Positions 26,182 to 33,845 of a stretch of 64,000 bases of DNA are shown in pieces. Positions within the stretch are counted from its first letter, which is position 1; each line of letters opens with the position of its first letter. This stretch comes from Paenibacillus sp. YYML68 (lineage in GTDB: Bacteria > Bacillota > Bacilli > Paenibacillales > NBRC-103111), in the NCBI RefSeq assembly GCF_027923405.1, contig NZ_BQYI01000001.1, positions 883,501 to 947,500 on the forward strand, written 5' to 3'. Under the pieces are notes generated by a model. That model searched no databases. It was not told the origin of the DNA and was given only the letters and a program-made list of their open reading frames with translations. The translations under genes and the position numbers were made by a program.

Positions 26182-26318
26182 CGCATCGTGTGCGCATGGC
26201 GCGGGGCACCGATATTTACAAGGCAGCAGCAGGAATATTTCAATAATTTGACGAATTATGTTTATAATGAAGTCATGCTGCAAGCCAGTCGACATTACGT
26301 AAAGGTGGTGACAACCCG

Positions 26319-26793
26319 TTGCGCGGCGAAGTCACAGTTCATTTCGTGTAACGGCAATATGAAGCAACGTATGACCTTAGAGCACGTCAGCGAGCTGACG
26401 GACAAGCAGAAGGAGAAGCTCCGTGAAGGCTGGACGCCTCAGGAGGGCGAATATATCGCCATTAGCGGACATGAAGAAATGATTTATTACTTGAACGGTG
26501 TGAATAAAAGTAAAGCGCTTCCGCTGTACAGCGTCGGCCAGCTGCTGGAGATGGTGCAGGCGGAATCGGGCGACACCAAGCTGACGATGGTCTGGACAGC
26601 TGGCCGCTGGCACGTAAGCCGAGCCGTCTCGGCCTCGCATACAGATACAACGGACGGCTCTGACCGTCCCGATGAAGCAGGCGATTCCGACGCATCGGCT
26701 GCTTTTGGCACTGCGGATACTCATGACACGACTGCCGCTTCAGCTGCCGAGCTGTGCGACGCTCTGTGGGAGCTCGTGAAGGCGAAGCTGTAA
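26319..26793 (+). CDS. Conserved hypothetical protein with apparent +1 frameshift near its start
   Basis: The main frame runs from ATG 26359 to 26793 (144 residues): an ordered N-terminal domain (MTLEHVSELTDKQKEKLREG, then WTPQEGEYIAISGHEEMIYYLNG) and an acidic Asp/Thr/Ala-rich linker before a short C-terminal helix. ATG 26359 lacks a ribosome site. The good site AAAGGTGGTG (26301-26310) serves a TTG at 26319 in another frame that encodes MRGEVTVHFV and stops at TAA 26349-26351. Skipping one base in GTGTAAC would fuse the two into one plausible N-terminus. So it is a frameshift mutation, sequencing error, programmed shift, or leader peptide with coupled restart. Function unknown; cytoplasmic. 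Confidence 0.6.
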
Positions 26794-26839
26794 GCAGGAG
26801 CGCCAGTCGCGGCGCATGGTGCAGCTGGATGCTCTATCT

Positions 26840-26868
26840 TTGCTTTCAAGCCTCGTTCGTGTCATAAT
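26840..26868 (+). promoter_or_regulatory. Candidate SigA promoter for helicase gene
   Basis: TTGCTT (26840-26845), 17-bp spacer, CATAAT (26863-26868), 45 bp upstream of GTG 26913. Confidence 0.5.
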
Positions 26869-26912
26869 TACGTGTTTAGTAGAAACATTACGCCATGGAG
26901 GCTGAAGTATAA

Positions 26913-28880
26913 GTGGATCGGTACCCGTTTGCCTACGATCATTCCAAGCCATTCATCCCGCAGGTAGCGGAATGGGTGGCCGATGTTTTTTATGAGCACC
27001 TCCCCGAGGCTGGCTTCGATATTCGCGATGAGCAGATCTATATGTCGTTCCAGCTGGAGCGGGCGTTCGCTGAGAAGCGCACACTGTTCGCAGAGGCCGG
27101 TGTCGGGACGGGCAAGACGTTCGTCTACCTGCTCTATGCGCTCTGCTACGCCCGCTATCACCGCAAGCCTGCGATTATCGCCTGTGCGGACGAGACGCTG
27201 ATCGAGCAGCTGGTGAAGCCGCAGGGTGACATCGCGAAGCTGATGCGCCACCTTGCGCTGGCGATCGACGCGAGACTGGCGAAGTCACCGGATCAATACG
27301 TCTGTCTTGTGAAGCTCGACGATGCGCGCTTCGGCTACACAGAGCCGGAGCTGTACCGGGAGCTTCACGAGCAGCTGCCGGACTTCGTCCATCAGCGTGA
27401 CACGCTGCAGTCGTTCCATGCCTACGGCGACCGCAAGCAATACCCGGAGCTCAGCGATGAGCAATGGTATCGGGTGAGCTGGGACGCCTTCCAGGACTGC
27501 TTCGCCTGCGAGAAGCGGCATCGCTGCGGACAGACGCTGTCGCGTGAGCATTATCGGCGTTCGCCCGATCTGATCATCTGCTCGCATGACTTCTACATGG
27601 AGCATGTCTGGACGAGCGAGGGGCGCAAGCGGGAAGGACAGCTGCCGCTGTTGCCCGACCACTGTGCGGTTGTCTTCGATGAAGGACACCTGCTTGAGGC
27701 CGCGGCGCAGAAGGCGCTGACCTACAAGCTGAAGCATGTCGTATTCGAGGAGCTCATTATTCGTCTCTTGAAGGGTGAGGTTCGCGAGTCGCTGGCGGTA
27801 CAGATCGATGAGGCGATCGAGCGCAGCGAAGTGATGTTCGACGTGCTGGAGCAGCACCTTGTTACCATTCCCGGCTCGGAGCGGAAGCAGATTATGCTGG
27901 AGGAGCCGCTGCTGACAGCGGTACAGGAGCTAAGGCAGGTGCTCACCGTCATTGAGGATGAGCTGGTCTTCGAGAGCGAGCTGTATTCGCTGAACGACTA
28001 TCACCTGCGGATCGTCGAGGAGCATCTGGAGATGATGCAGAAGGCGCTTGCTCTATTCGAGCAGCCGGATAAGCTCATCTGCTGGGCGACTGAGGCGGTC
28101 AATGGTCTCACGCTCGTCATGATGCCGAGGACGGTCAAGGAGGTGCTGAGGGAGCATGTGTTCTCCTTGGGCATTCCGATCATCTTCTCGTCCGCGACGC
28201 TGTCGGTCGACGGCTCGTTCGAGCTGCTGGCGAATAACCTCGGCGTCGACTCGTACTTGTCGTTCTCTGTAGCTTCTCCTTACGATTACCCGTCGCAATT
28301 GGAGGTGCTCGCCCCAACTTGGACCTACGGCGCCACCTTCTCGGAGAAGATGAAGGCAGCTGTTCAGCTGCTGCAGCATTCCGGCGGTCGTGCGCTCATC
28401 TTGTTCGCGGACAAGGACGAGCTCGGCCGCTTCAAGCGGGAGGCGGCTTATTATCCGGAGCTGACCTCGCTTCGTCTGCTGTACGAAGGAGATCGGGAGG
28501 TGAGCGATCTCATTCAGCTGTTCCAAGAGGATGAGGAGAGTGTGCTGTGCGCGGCTAGTCTGTGGGAAGGACTCGATGTGCCGGGACCGTCCTTGTCGAA
28601 CGTGATCATCTGGTCATTGCCATTCCCGCCCAAGGACCCGGTGTTCATGGCGAAGCGGCAGTCGTCGCGCTCCTCGTATGAGGAGGTCGATCTGCCGTAT
28701 ATGCTGCTGAGGCTGAGACAGGGCATCGGTCGGCTCATCCGATCGAGTACAGACCGGGGCATCATCGCCATCCTGAGCGGCGAGCTGCACCAATCGGCAC
28801 AGCTGCGCGGCCAGGTTGAGGCACTGCTGCCGAAGGGCGTCGTGCTGCAGGATGCGCTGCTTCCACTGCAAGCCCGTTAA
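26913..28880 (+). CDS. XPD/DinG-family ATP-dependent DNA helicase
   Basis: 655 residues starting at GTG 26913 with GGAGG upstream. Walker A AGVGTGKTF at residues 62-70, DEAH-box variant FDEGHLLEA near residue 256, and C-terminal helicase motifs SSATLS, WEGLDVPGPSLSNVIIWSLPF and LRQGIGRLIRSS (motif VI arginines). Four cysteines (about C131, C196, C199, C205, in CFACEKRHRC) are placed between motifs I and II as in the 4Fe-4S domain of XPD/DinG helicases, so a cluster is expected. The family unwinds 5'-3' and handles R-loops, G-quadruplexes or repair intermediates. Bacillus DinG proteins carry an exonuclease domain at the N-terminus; this one has none, like YoaA. Monocistronic, with promoter and terminator visible. 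Confidence 0.85.
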   Translation: MDRYPFAYDHSKPFIPQVAEWVADVFYEHLPEAGFDIRDEQIYMSFQLERAFAEKRTLFAEAGVGTGKTFVYLLYALCYARYHRKPAIIACADETLIEQLVKPQGDIAKLMRHLALAIDARLAKSPDQYVCLVKLDDARFGYTEPELYRELHEQLPDFVHQRDTLQSFHAYGDRKQYPELSDEQWYRVSWDAFQDCFACEKRHRCGQTLSREHYRRSPDLIICSHDFYMEHVWTSEGRKREGQLPLLPDHCAVVFDEGHLLEAAAQKALTYKLKHVVFEELIIRLLKGEVRESLAVQIDEAIERSEVMFDVLEQHLVTIPGSERKQIMLEEPLLTAVQELRQVLTVIEDELVFESELYSLNDYHLRIVEEHLEMMQKALALFEQPDKLICWATEAVNGLTLVMMPRTVKEVLREHVFSLGIPIIFSSATLSVDGSFELLANNLGVDSYLSFSVASPYDYPSQLEVLAPTWTYGATFSEKMKAAVQLLQHSGGRALILFADKDELGRFKREAAYYPELTSLRLLYEGDREVSDLIQLFQEDEESVLCAASLWEGLDVPGPSLSNVIIWSLPFPPKDPVFMAKRQSSRSSYEEVDLPYMLLRLRQGIGRLIRSSTDRGIIAILSGELHQSAQLRGQVEALLPKGVVLQDALLPLQAR

Positions 28881-28887
28881 CAGATAG

Positions 28888-28938
28888 AGCTGCTTCGCAA
28901 GCCCGAGAGATCGGTGCAGGCGGAGCAGCTTTTTTTTG
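28888..28938 (+). terminator. Rho-independent terminator after helicase gene
   Basis: AGCTGCTTCGC (28888-28898) pairs with GCGGAGCAGCT (28920-28930), with one wobble, followed by eight T. Confidence 0.88.
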
Positions 28939-29058
28939 GCTGTATGCGTGAAGGGGTGAGGTGGGTGGAGCTGCCTCTTCTGACAGACGGACGCCCGGCT
29001 TCCATGCGGAATACAATGAAGGGTACGTCAAATATGATGAGGAAAGTGAGGGAGAGCG

Positions 29059-29397
29059 ATGCCCCCCTATCGAATCATTATCGACCTCTCGGATCGAATG
29101 CTGCATGTGCTCGAGCAGAACCGCGTCATCCGGTCATTTCCCGTTGGCATCGGCCGTATGGTGACCGAGACGCCGGTCGGCGAGTTTACAATTGTGAACA
29201 AGGCCCCGAACCCCGGCGGCCCCTATGGGGCGTTCTGGATGGGCTTGTCCAAGCCGCACTATGGCATCCACGGCACGAATGATCCTTCTTCGATTGGCCA
29301 CATGTCGTCGCATGGCTGTGTCCGCATGTACAATCCCGACGTCGTCGCCTTATCCAAGCTGATGAACATCGGCGATCGGGTGACGATTCGGCCTTAG
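29059..29397 (+). CDS. Minimal YkuD-type L,D-transpeptidase
   Basis: 112 residues, only the catalytic YkuD domain. The active-site motif IHGTNDPSSIGHMSSHGCVRM near residues 73-93 has the His, Ser-His-Gly-Cys and Arg needed for 3-3 peptidoglycan cross-link formation or related acyl transfer. The N-terminus MPPYRIIIDLSDRMLHVLEQ is the typical first beta-hairpin. No signal peptide and no LysM domain are seen, unlike spore YkuD of B. subtilis (LysM plus catalytic domain). The export route is therefore unclear; many Bacillota carry such short versions. GGGAG precedes the ATG. Confidence 0.88.
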   Translation: MPPYRIIIDLSDRMLHVLEQNRVIRSFPVGIGRMVTETPVGEFTIVNKAPNPGGPYGAFWMGLSKPHYGIHGTNDPSSIGHMSSHGCVRMYNPDVVALSKLMNIGDRVTIRP

Positions 29398-29493
29398 ACG
29401 TCTCTCTCGCCGGGCCCGAAGCCTCGCCTCTCGCTCATACTTACGGAAGCGGGATACGCGAGGCTGTCGGCCGCAGGCCTTCTGCGTGACGCT

Positions 29494-29709
29494 CTAGCCT
29501 CGCTTCATTCCGAAAAATTCACAATCGTCCCGGCTTCGGTAGCTCAGCTCGCTGACGCCAGACTGCAGCACGATCGTGCTGTCGTCGAAGCGAATGATGA
29601 CGCATCCCGAATCGACGACGTGATCATGGTGGAACACTCGAATCGTGAACTTACGCTCCATCGCCTCTTGAAACTCCGAATCGGTAACCAGCTTGCGGTT
29701 GTGTGACAT
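29494..29709 (-). CDS. Small conserved-looking protein of unknown function
   Basis: 71 residues, beta-rich and soluble: MSHNRKLVTDSEFQEAMERK then FTIRVFHHDHVVDSGCVIIR, FDDSTIVLQSGVSELSYRSR and a DCEFFGMKRG tail. GGAGGGC 6 bases upstream of the ATG is an excellent ribosome site, which is the main support for reality. No family is recognised; the alternating pattern suggests a small beta barrel. It is divergent from the histidine phosphatase gene and convergent with the L,D-transpeptidase gene. Confidence 0.7.
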   Translation of the reverse strand: MSHNRKLVTDSEFQEAMERKFTIRVFHHDHVVDSGCVIIRFDDSTIVLQSGVSELSYRSRDDCEFFGMKRG

Positions 29710-29825
29710 GTAAAAGCCCTCCTAATTCCTTCTTCATCTATTGTAGCATGCTGAAGCGCTTGACCCTAGCTCATGACGCATTGTCGACAAAATGGAGCGG
29801 AAGCGTCCCTTTTTCCGGACGGGCT

Positions 29826-29835
29826 GTGCTACAAT
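29826..29835 (+). promoter_or_regulatory. Extended -10 promoter element
   Basis: TGCTACAAT (TG at 29827-29828, TACAAT 29830-29835) forms an extended -10 for the histidine phosphatase gene. No good -35 box is seen. Confidence 0.4.
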
Positions 29836-29909
29836 AAGAACTGCAGGCACATAGGGCCGCGAGTGTATGAATTCTTAAGCGCATGAGCGAACAGAGAGGG
29901 TTAGTCGGA

Positions 29910-30458
29910 ATGAAGATCGGATTGGTCAGACATTTCAGAGTACATAAGGGATTGCCGAGCACCGGCTGGCTGACGCCAGAGGAGCTGCAGGTGTGGTTCC
30001 AGGAATATGACACGTCTACCGTAGAGGATGGCGATACAGACCTGAAGGGCATTCACTGGCATCGCTGCTACGCAAGCGACATGTCGAGAGCGATTACGAC
30101 AGCTAGTAAAATATATGCAGGCCCCGTCGTGCAGCTGAAGGAGCTGCGCGAGGTGCAGATGCCCGACTTCAAGCAGCTGTCTCCGTTCAGGCTGCCGTTC
30201 CTCTTGTGGGCGATGATCGCGAGAATATCGTGGCTATTCAGCCACAAGTGCTATGCGGAGAACCGTTCGGACGTCGAGAAGCGGGTGAACGCGGTGCTTG
30301 ACCGAGTGATGGCGTCAGGGGACGGGAACGTGCTGATCGTTAGTCACGCCGCGTTCATGATGCACCTTCGTCAGGAGCTGGTGAGGCGCGGCTTCAAGGG
30401 ACCGAGGCTCGGCACGCCGAAGAACGGCAAGCTGTACGTATTCGAGGCGGTTCGTTAA
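29910..30458 (+). CDS. Histidine phosphatase superfamily protein
   Basis: 182 residues. The N-terminal MKIGLVRHFRVHKG contains the catalytic Arg7-His8, with RHF replacing the commoner RHG. The second active-site region, YASDMSRAITTASKI, has the conserved S..R..ETA-like helix, and LIVSHAAFM carries the second catalytic His. The phosphoacceptor His and both arginines appear present. Start 29910 is preferred because of GAGAGGG upstream; an ATG nine codons earlier lacks a site. The family includes phosphoglycerate mutase-like and broad phosphatases; the substrate is unknown. A possible membrane-associated segment (LPFLLWAMIARISWLF) lies in the middle. Confidence 0.82.
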   Translation: MKIGLVRHFRVHKGLPSTGWLTPEELQVWFQEYDTSTVEDGDTDLKGIHWHRCYASDMSRAITTASKIYAGPVVQLKELREVQMPDFKQLSPFRLPFLLWAMIARISWLFSHKCYAENRSDVEKRVNAVLDRVMASGDGNVLIVSHAAFMMHLRQELVRRGFKGPRLGTPKNGKLYVFEAVR

Positions 30459-30543
30459 GCAGTCCTAGCATACGGGGAGCTGTTCTTCTATACAGTGACA
30501 TGGGTGAAGCCCGGCCAGTCATTCAGAGGGAAGGGGGAGACCG

Positions 30544-30990
30544 ATGCATCCGGACAATTCAAGACGGGTGCTGCGCTTGCGTGGGCATCATCTGCTCTGC
30601 TTGCTAGGCTACCGGGGCATGGGGTACTCGGCGGAGTTCTGCACGAACATGACGTCGATCTACGAGACGCTGCGGCAGGAGCCCGGCACATGGGTCGAGC
30701 TGGTCGGAGGACCCGACGACCTGTGCGCCTATTACCCGAAGGATCAGCATTCACATTGCGAGGGCACGGTGCACGAGCGGGACGAGGATGTGCTCGCTAG
30801 ACTCGGTCTACGTATCGGAACCCGCCATAGGTGGAAAAATATTGTCAGATCCGTCGCGCGGCACATCGAGCAAGAGGCAATCAGCTCGATCTGCAGCACG
30901 TGCCCATGGGAGCCGTACGGCGTCTGCCGCGAAGGGGTGCGGCTTGTGCGAGCGGGCGAGCCGCTGCCGCCGGTCGCTCGCTCTACCTAG
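30544..30990 (+). CDS. DUF1284 cysteine-rich protein
   Basis: 148 residues with the DUF1284 signature RLRGHHLLCLLGYRGMGYSAEFCTNM at residues 11-36, then DDLCAYYP, HSHCEG and a C-terminal cysteine set SSICSTCPWEPYGVC. These cysteines and histidines resemble an iron-sulfur or zinc site; the family has been suggested to bind a metal cluster but its function is unknown. GGAAGGGGGAG precedes the ATG. The transcription stop that presumably followed, shared with the facing DUF4870 gene, has been split by the insertion sequence at 31041. Confidence 0.85.
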   Translation: MHPDNSRRVLRLRGHHLLCLLGYRGMGYSAEFCTNMTSIYETLRQEPGTWVELVGGPDDLCAYYPKDQHSHCEGTVHERDEDVLARLGLRIGTRHRWKNIVRSVARHIEQEAISSICSTCPWEPYGVCREGVRLVRAGEPLPPVARST

Positions 30991-31019
30991 TGGCTGCATC
31001 TATCGCCTAGCTCAATAAT

Positions 31020-31040
31020 AAAAAGAACAGCATAGCCGGG
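31020..31040. terminator. Left half of a terminator hairpin split by the insertion sequence
   Basis: AAGAACAGCATAGCC here pairs, with one T-G wobble, with GGCTGTGCTGTTCTT at 32699-32713 beyond the insertion. Before insertion they formed a 15-bp stem with a GGGG loop and, on the minus strand, a TTTTTATTATT tract. It served the minus-strand DUF4870 gene and possibly DUF1284. Confidence 0.85.
31031..31040. repeat. 10-bp target-site duplication, left copy
   Basis: CATAGCCGGG abuts the left inverted repeat and is exactly repeated at 32687-32696. Confidence 0.95.
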
Positions 31041-31093
31041 CAATGTCATTAAGTTAATCTCAAAGACTAAACCGGAAAAGAAAATGGAAGCCA

Positions 31094-31131
31094 AAACGGC
31101 ATAGGGAAAATCCCTGTGCCGTTTGTTTTTT
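31094..31131 (+). terminator. Terminator inside left end of the IS
   Basis: AAACGGCATAGGGA (31094-31107), loop AAA, TCCCTGTGCCGTTT (31111-31124), then GTTTTTT. It would stop plus-strand transcription entering from the DUF1284 side, antisense to the transposase. Confidence 0.9.
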
Positions 31132-31207
31132 GTTGCAAGACTGAAAAATAGGTATAGCAAACAAACGGATAGATAATCCGCTTAAAAAAGTGTTCATATG
31201 AATCGTA

Positions 31208-32527
31208 TTATGCTACTCTGTAGACGAAGCTGACAACTGATTTATAGCGGATTTTGCGCGTGTTCATTTGTCCCGGGCGAATGGGTCGAATCGGCAAAAT
31301 GTTTTTGCGTATCAGCGCTTCTACATCGAGCGGGGGTTCATCGCCTCGAGAGCGCAAGAATTGTCTACAAACGTGAACGGCAACCGTGAAATTGACTTGA
31401 TATGAATGCCGTTTATCCATTTGCGAAATGACGACGTGCGAGGTCATCATTTCAGCGAAGTTGTAGAGAATCATTCTTGCATAAATCTCTTGGGCGATGA
31501 ATGCTTGCTTCTTTGCGTGGAAACTCGTCAGACCCACCGTGTATTTTAATGCCCTAAACGAGGTTTCAATGCCCCATCTCATGTGATAAAGGGATCTAAG
31601 TTCATCGGGTGGGAATTCTGCGGCAGAAAGATTCGTAATGACGGTTTCATAAGCCCCGTCAGGCAGGACGAAACGAACAACCCGAAAAGATAGCGGGTAA
31701 ATCATGTTTTCATGCAAATCCAAAAAATCAAATGTAGAATTGGACGGAAGGAATTTGTACCCAGGATAAGCTCTGAACGCTTTGGCTTGTTTTCTGGTAA
31801 GTGTCAGATGGATATATCGATCAAACTCTCCACTGTCGGGCAAACGTAAGCTAGACAGAATACCGCTGGAATCCAAATCCTTTACCCGAATGATGTAGTT
31901 CCACCCTTTACGTTCAATATGCGCGAAATTGTTGTAGCTTTCATAGCCTCTGTCTGCGATCACAATGGTTTTGCTCTTGATCGGCGAACGATCAACCATG
32001 GTTGCCAATGCCCTTCCCTCGTTACTTAGTCTTCTTGGCTGGACAAGAGCATCCACGTATAGTCTGTTGCATAGGTCGTACGCTGCGTTCAAATGCAGGA
32101 GGTTATAGCCTTTCGTGCCCGGTTGACTTTGAAAGAAGCTGTTCTTGTCAGCCGGATCCGTTGCGATATGTAAATCCGAACCGTCAATGGCAAGTAATCG
32201 ATACCCGCGGTAATCCTTGATATCCTTGTACGTTTGAGTGAATTTGTGAAATAAGCATTCTACAGCAGAAGGCAAAATTTTATTGCGTTGTTGGACAAAA
32301 GCGGAAGTCGTTGCCGTGTTTACGTCATAACCTTGTGATTCCAAGAGCTCCTTGTATATGCTGTTTCCTCCCATAGAGATCAGAAGTTGCATCATCGTTT
32401 CGAAGGGCAGTTTTTTCTTCCGGGTAAAGTCTTTTTCTGGGTTTTTGACATAAGGCGCTGGTGCCGCTGACATCTCTCGAATGAGGGTTGTCAGCGTTTC
32501 TTTTAGTGAACTCTCGTAAGCATGCAT
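31208..32527 (-). CDS. IS4-family DDE transposase
   Basis: 439 residues from ATG 32527 (GAGGAGG upstream on the minus strand); an in-frame start 14 codons earlier lacks a site. The RNase H-fold catalytic residues are visible: first Asp in LLAIDGSDLH, second Asp in IVIADRGYES, and Glu in the Y-(2)-R-(3)-E-(6)-K signature YHMRWGIETSFRALK. A helical N-terminal domain (residues 1-110) and a C-terminal region rich in aromatic and basic residues (FRVVRFVL, IYARMILYNFAEMM) complete the usual layout. It catalyses cut-and-paste movement of the surrounding 1646-bp element. The frame is uninterrupted. Confidence 0.96.
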   Translation of the reverse strand: MHAYESSLKETLTTLIREMSAAPAPYVKNPEKDFTRKKKLPFETMMQLLISMGGNSIYKELLESQGYDVNTATTSAFVQQRNKILPSAVECLFHKFTQTYKDIKDYRGYRLLAIDGSDLHIATDPADKNSFFQSQPGTKGYNLLHLNAAYDLCNRLYVDALVQPRRLSNEGRALATMVDRSPIKSKTIVIADRGYESYNNFAHIERKGWNYIIRVKDLDSSGILSSLRLPDSGEFDRYIHLTLTRKQAKAFRAYPGYKFLPSNSTFDFLDLHENMIYPLSFRVVRFVLPDGAYETVITNLSAAEFPPDELRSLYHMRWGIETSFRALKYTVGLTSFHAKKQAFIAQEIYARMILYNFAEMMTSHVVISQMDKRHSYQVNFTVAVHVCRQFLRSRGDEPPLDVEALIRKNILPIRPIRPGQMNTRKIRYKSVVSFVYRVA

Positions 32528-32606
32528 GGGCAAAACCTCCTCGTATTTCCAAGGGGTTACGATACACACCTTCGCTTATTTGTCAAGTCTTTTTTCGTTT
32601 TGTGCA

Positions 32607-32651
32607 AAGAAAAAGAGCGGGCTATCTATTCGATAACCTGCTCTTTTTCTT
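32607..32651. terminator. Bidirectional hairpin inside right end of the IS
   Basis: AAGAAAAAGAGC (32607-32618) pairs perfectly with GCTCTTTTTCTT (32640-32651), with further inner pairs. The A/T-rich stem base gives a T run on either strand. It lies upstream of the transposase and would block transcription entering from the DUF4870 gene. Confidence 0.85.
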
Positions 32652-32686
32652 GATATATGGCTCTGCGCCTTAACTTAATGACATTG

Positions 32687-32696
32687 CATAGCCGGG
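32687..32696. repeat. 10-bp target-site duplication, right copy
   Basis: CATAGCCGGG, identical to 31031-31040, directly after the right inverted repeat. Confidence 0.95.
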
Positions 32697-32730
32697 GGGC
32701 TGTGCTGTTCTTGTGCAGCCTCGGGCGAGG

Positions 32731-33060
32731 CTACTTGAGCAGTTGGATGGAGCCGATGAGAGGCAGCTCCTTGCTCTCTCCATTCCAGGCACGGATGATG
32801 CCGAGCACCGCGAAGACGAAGAAGACCAAGTTGGCCAGCGGAGCGATAAGCCAGCCGATGATGGGGATGAGGCCAAGCACAAGGTTGGCGGCGAAGCAAG
32901 CGATCAGCAGCAGAAGTCCTTGATTCGCATGGAAACGGGCGAAGCGGGATTCTTTGGCAGCTAATAGCGGAACGAAGAATAAGATATACGCAACGGCCGC
33001 TATTCCCTTGTTCTTCTGAATATCGTCAGACGCCGTCCAACCTTCTTGGTTCATTGACAT
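32731..33060 (-). CDS. DUF4870 small membrane protein
   Basis: 109 residues. The soluble N-terminus (MNQEGWTASDDIQKNKGIAAVAYI) is followed by about three hydrophobic helices: YILFFVPLLAA, HANQGLLLLIACFAANLVLG and GWLIAPLANLVFFVFAVLGII, with the family-typical RFHANQGLLL and RAWNGESKELPLIG. Function unknown; the family is Tic20-like in fold. GGAGAG lies upstream on the minus strand. Its terminator downstream (towards lower coordinates) has been disrupted by the insertion sequence, so readthrough into the element is checked only by the hairpin at 32607-32651. Confidence 0.88.
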   Translation of the reverse strand: MSMNQEGWTASDDIQKNKGIAAVAYILFFVPLLAAKESRFARFHANQGLLLLIACFAANLVLGLIPIIGWLIAPLANLVFFVFAVLGIIRAWNGESKELPLIGSIQLLK

Positions 33061-33237
33061 AATGATTCACTCTCCTAACGTGTTCATGACAAGCCGGTGC
33101 ATCTCAACCGGCTCAAGCTGTTATCATTATACGCACGGGATGTGGAGACATTCAGTGAAGGATGACACATTTTTATGAATAAATTTGTAGAATTCGTCGA
33201 AATTTGGTGCTCAATGTACGATCGCCGGCGGTACCTT

Positions 33238-33243
33238 TATAAT
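33238..33243 (+). promoter_or_regulatory. Consensus -10 box just before the phosphoesterase gene
   Basis: TATAAT at 33238-33243 with the start ATG only 18 bp downstream, implying a very short 5' leader; GGAG at 33251-33254 would be the usable ribosome site. Confidence 0.5.
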
Positions 33244-33260
33244 AAGGAGTGGAGCCTCGC

Positions 33261-33782
33261 ATGCAGAAACCGCACGTCTATGTGACGTCCGACCATCACT
33301 TCGGACATCAGGGTATTATCGATTACGAGTCTAGACCGTTCCCCGACGTGGAGACGATGAATTCGAAGCTGATCGAGCGCTGGAACGAAACGGTAGGCGA
33401 GAGGGATAAGGTGTATCATCTGGGAGACTTCTCCTTTCTGAATAAGGAGAGAACGAGGGCGATCCTGGAGATGCTGAACGGCTACAAGGTGCTGATTATG
33501 GGCAATCATGACCGGGGGAGGTCGCGCAGCTGGTGGCTGGAGACCGGCTTTCAGGAGGTCAGCGAGCATCCCATCGTATATGAGGGCTTCTTCTTCCTCT
33601 CCCACGAGCCGATGTATATGAATAAGCATATGCCGTACGTGAACCTTCATGGTCATATTCATGGTCAGAAGTACGAGAGCCCCCAGTATGTGAACGTATG
33701 CGTGGAGCATTGGCAGTACAAGCCGATTCGGTTCGAGACGATTCGCGAGCTTGTCGTGACGAGCGAGGAGCAAGGGGAGTAG
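33261..33782 (+). CDS. Calcineurin-like metallophosphoesterase
   Basis: 173 residues with the complete two-metal phosphoesterase motif set: SDHHFGH (motif I), HLGDFSFL (II), MGNHDRG (III), SHEPMYMN (IV) and HGHIHGQ (V). It belongs to the short family often annotated as phosphoesterase or metallophosphatase of unknown substrate. ATG 33261 is chosen; an in-frame GTG at 33249 overlaps the AAGGAG run. Cytoplasmic and monocistronic, with a bidirectional terminator after it. Confidence 0.9.
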   Translation: MQKPHVYVTSDHHFGHQGIIDYESRPFPDVETMNSKLIERWNETVGERDKVYHLGDFSFLNKERTRAILEMLNGYKVLIMGNHDRGRSRSWWLETGFQEVSEHPIVYEGFFFLSHEPMYMNKHMPYVNLHGHIHGQKYESPQYVNVCVEHWQYKPIRFETIRELVVTSEEQGE

Positions 33783-33805
33783 GGCTTAGACGGTATGAAC
33801 ATCGG

Positions 33806-33841
33806 ACCACAATGCGTCGCTTAGTCGCATTGTGGTTTTTT
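33806..33841. terminator. Bidirectional terminator
   Basis: ACCACAATGCG (33806-33816) pairs perfectly with CGCATTGTGGT (33826-33836), followed by TTTTT. Shared by the convergent phosphoesterase and YneQ-like genes. Confidence 0.92.
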
Positions 33842-33845
33842 ACGT

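Larger units (their letters stand above)
31041..32686 (-). mobile_element. Complete IS4-family insertion sequence (1646 bp)
   Basis: Bounded by exact 17-bp terminal inverted repeats CAATGTCATTAAGTTAA (31041-31057 and, inverted, 32670-32686) and flanked by a 10-bp direct repeat CATAGCCGGG. It carries one transposase gene on the minus strand. The 10-bp duplication and the transposase Y(2)R(3)E(6)K motif place it in the IS4 family. Perfect termini, perfect duplication and an intact transposase imply a recent, probably still active insertion. Both ends contain strong inward-protecting hairpins (31094-31131 and 32607-32651). Confidence 0.96.

Noticed and set aside
26131-26358. N-terminal extension of the hypothetical protein to ATG 26131
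   Set aside because: It would run through the peroxidase terminator hairpin and intergenic DNA, with low-complexity sequence and no ribosome site.
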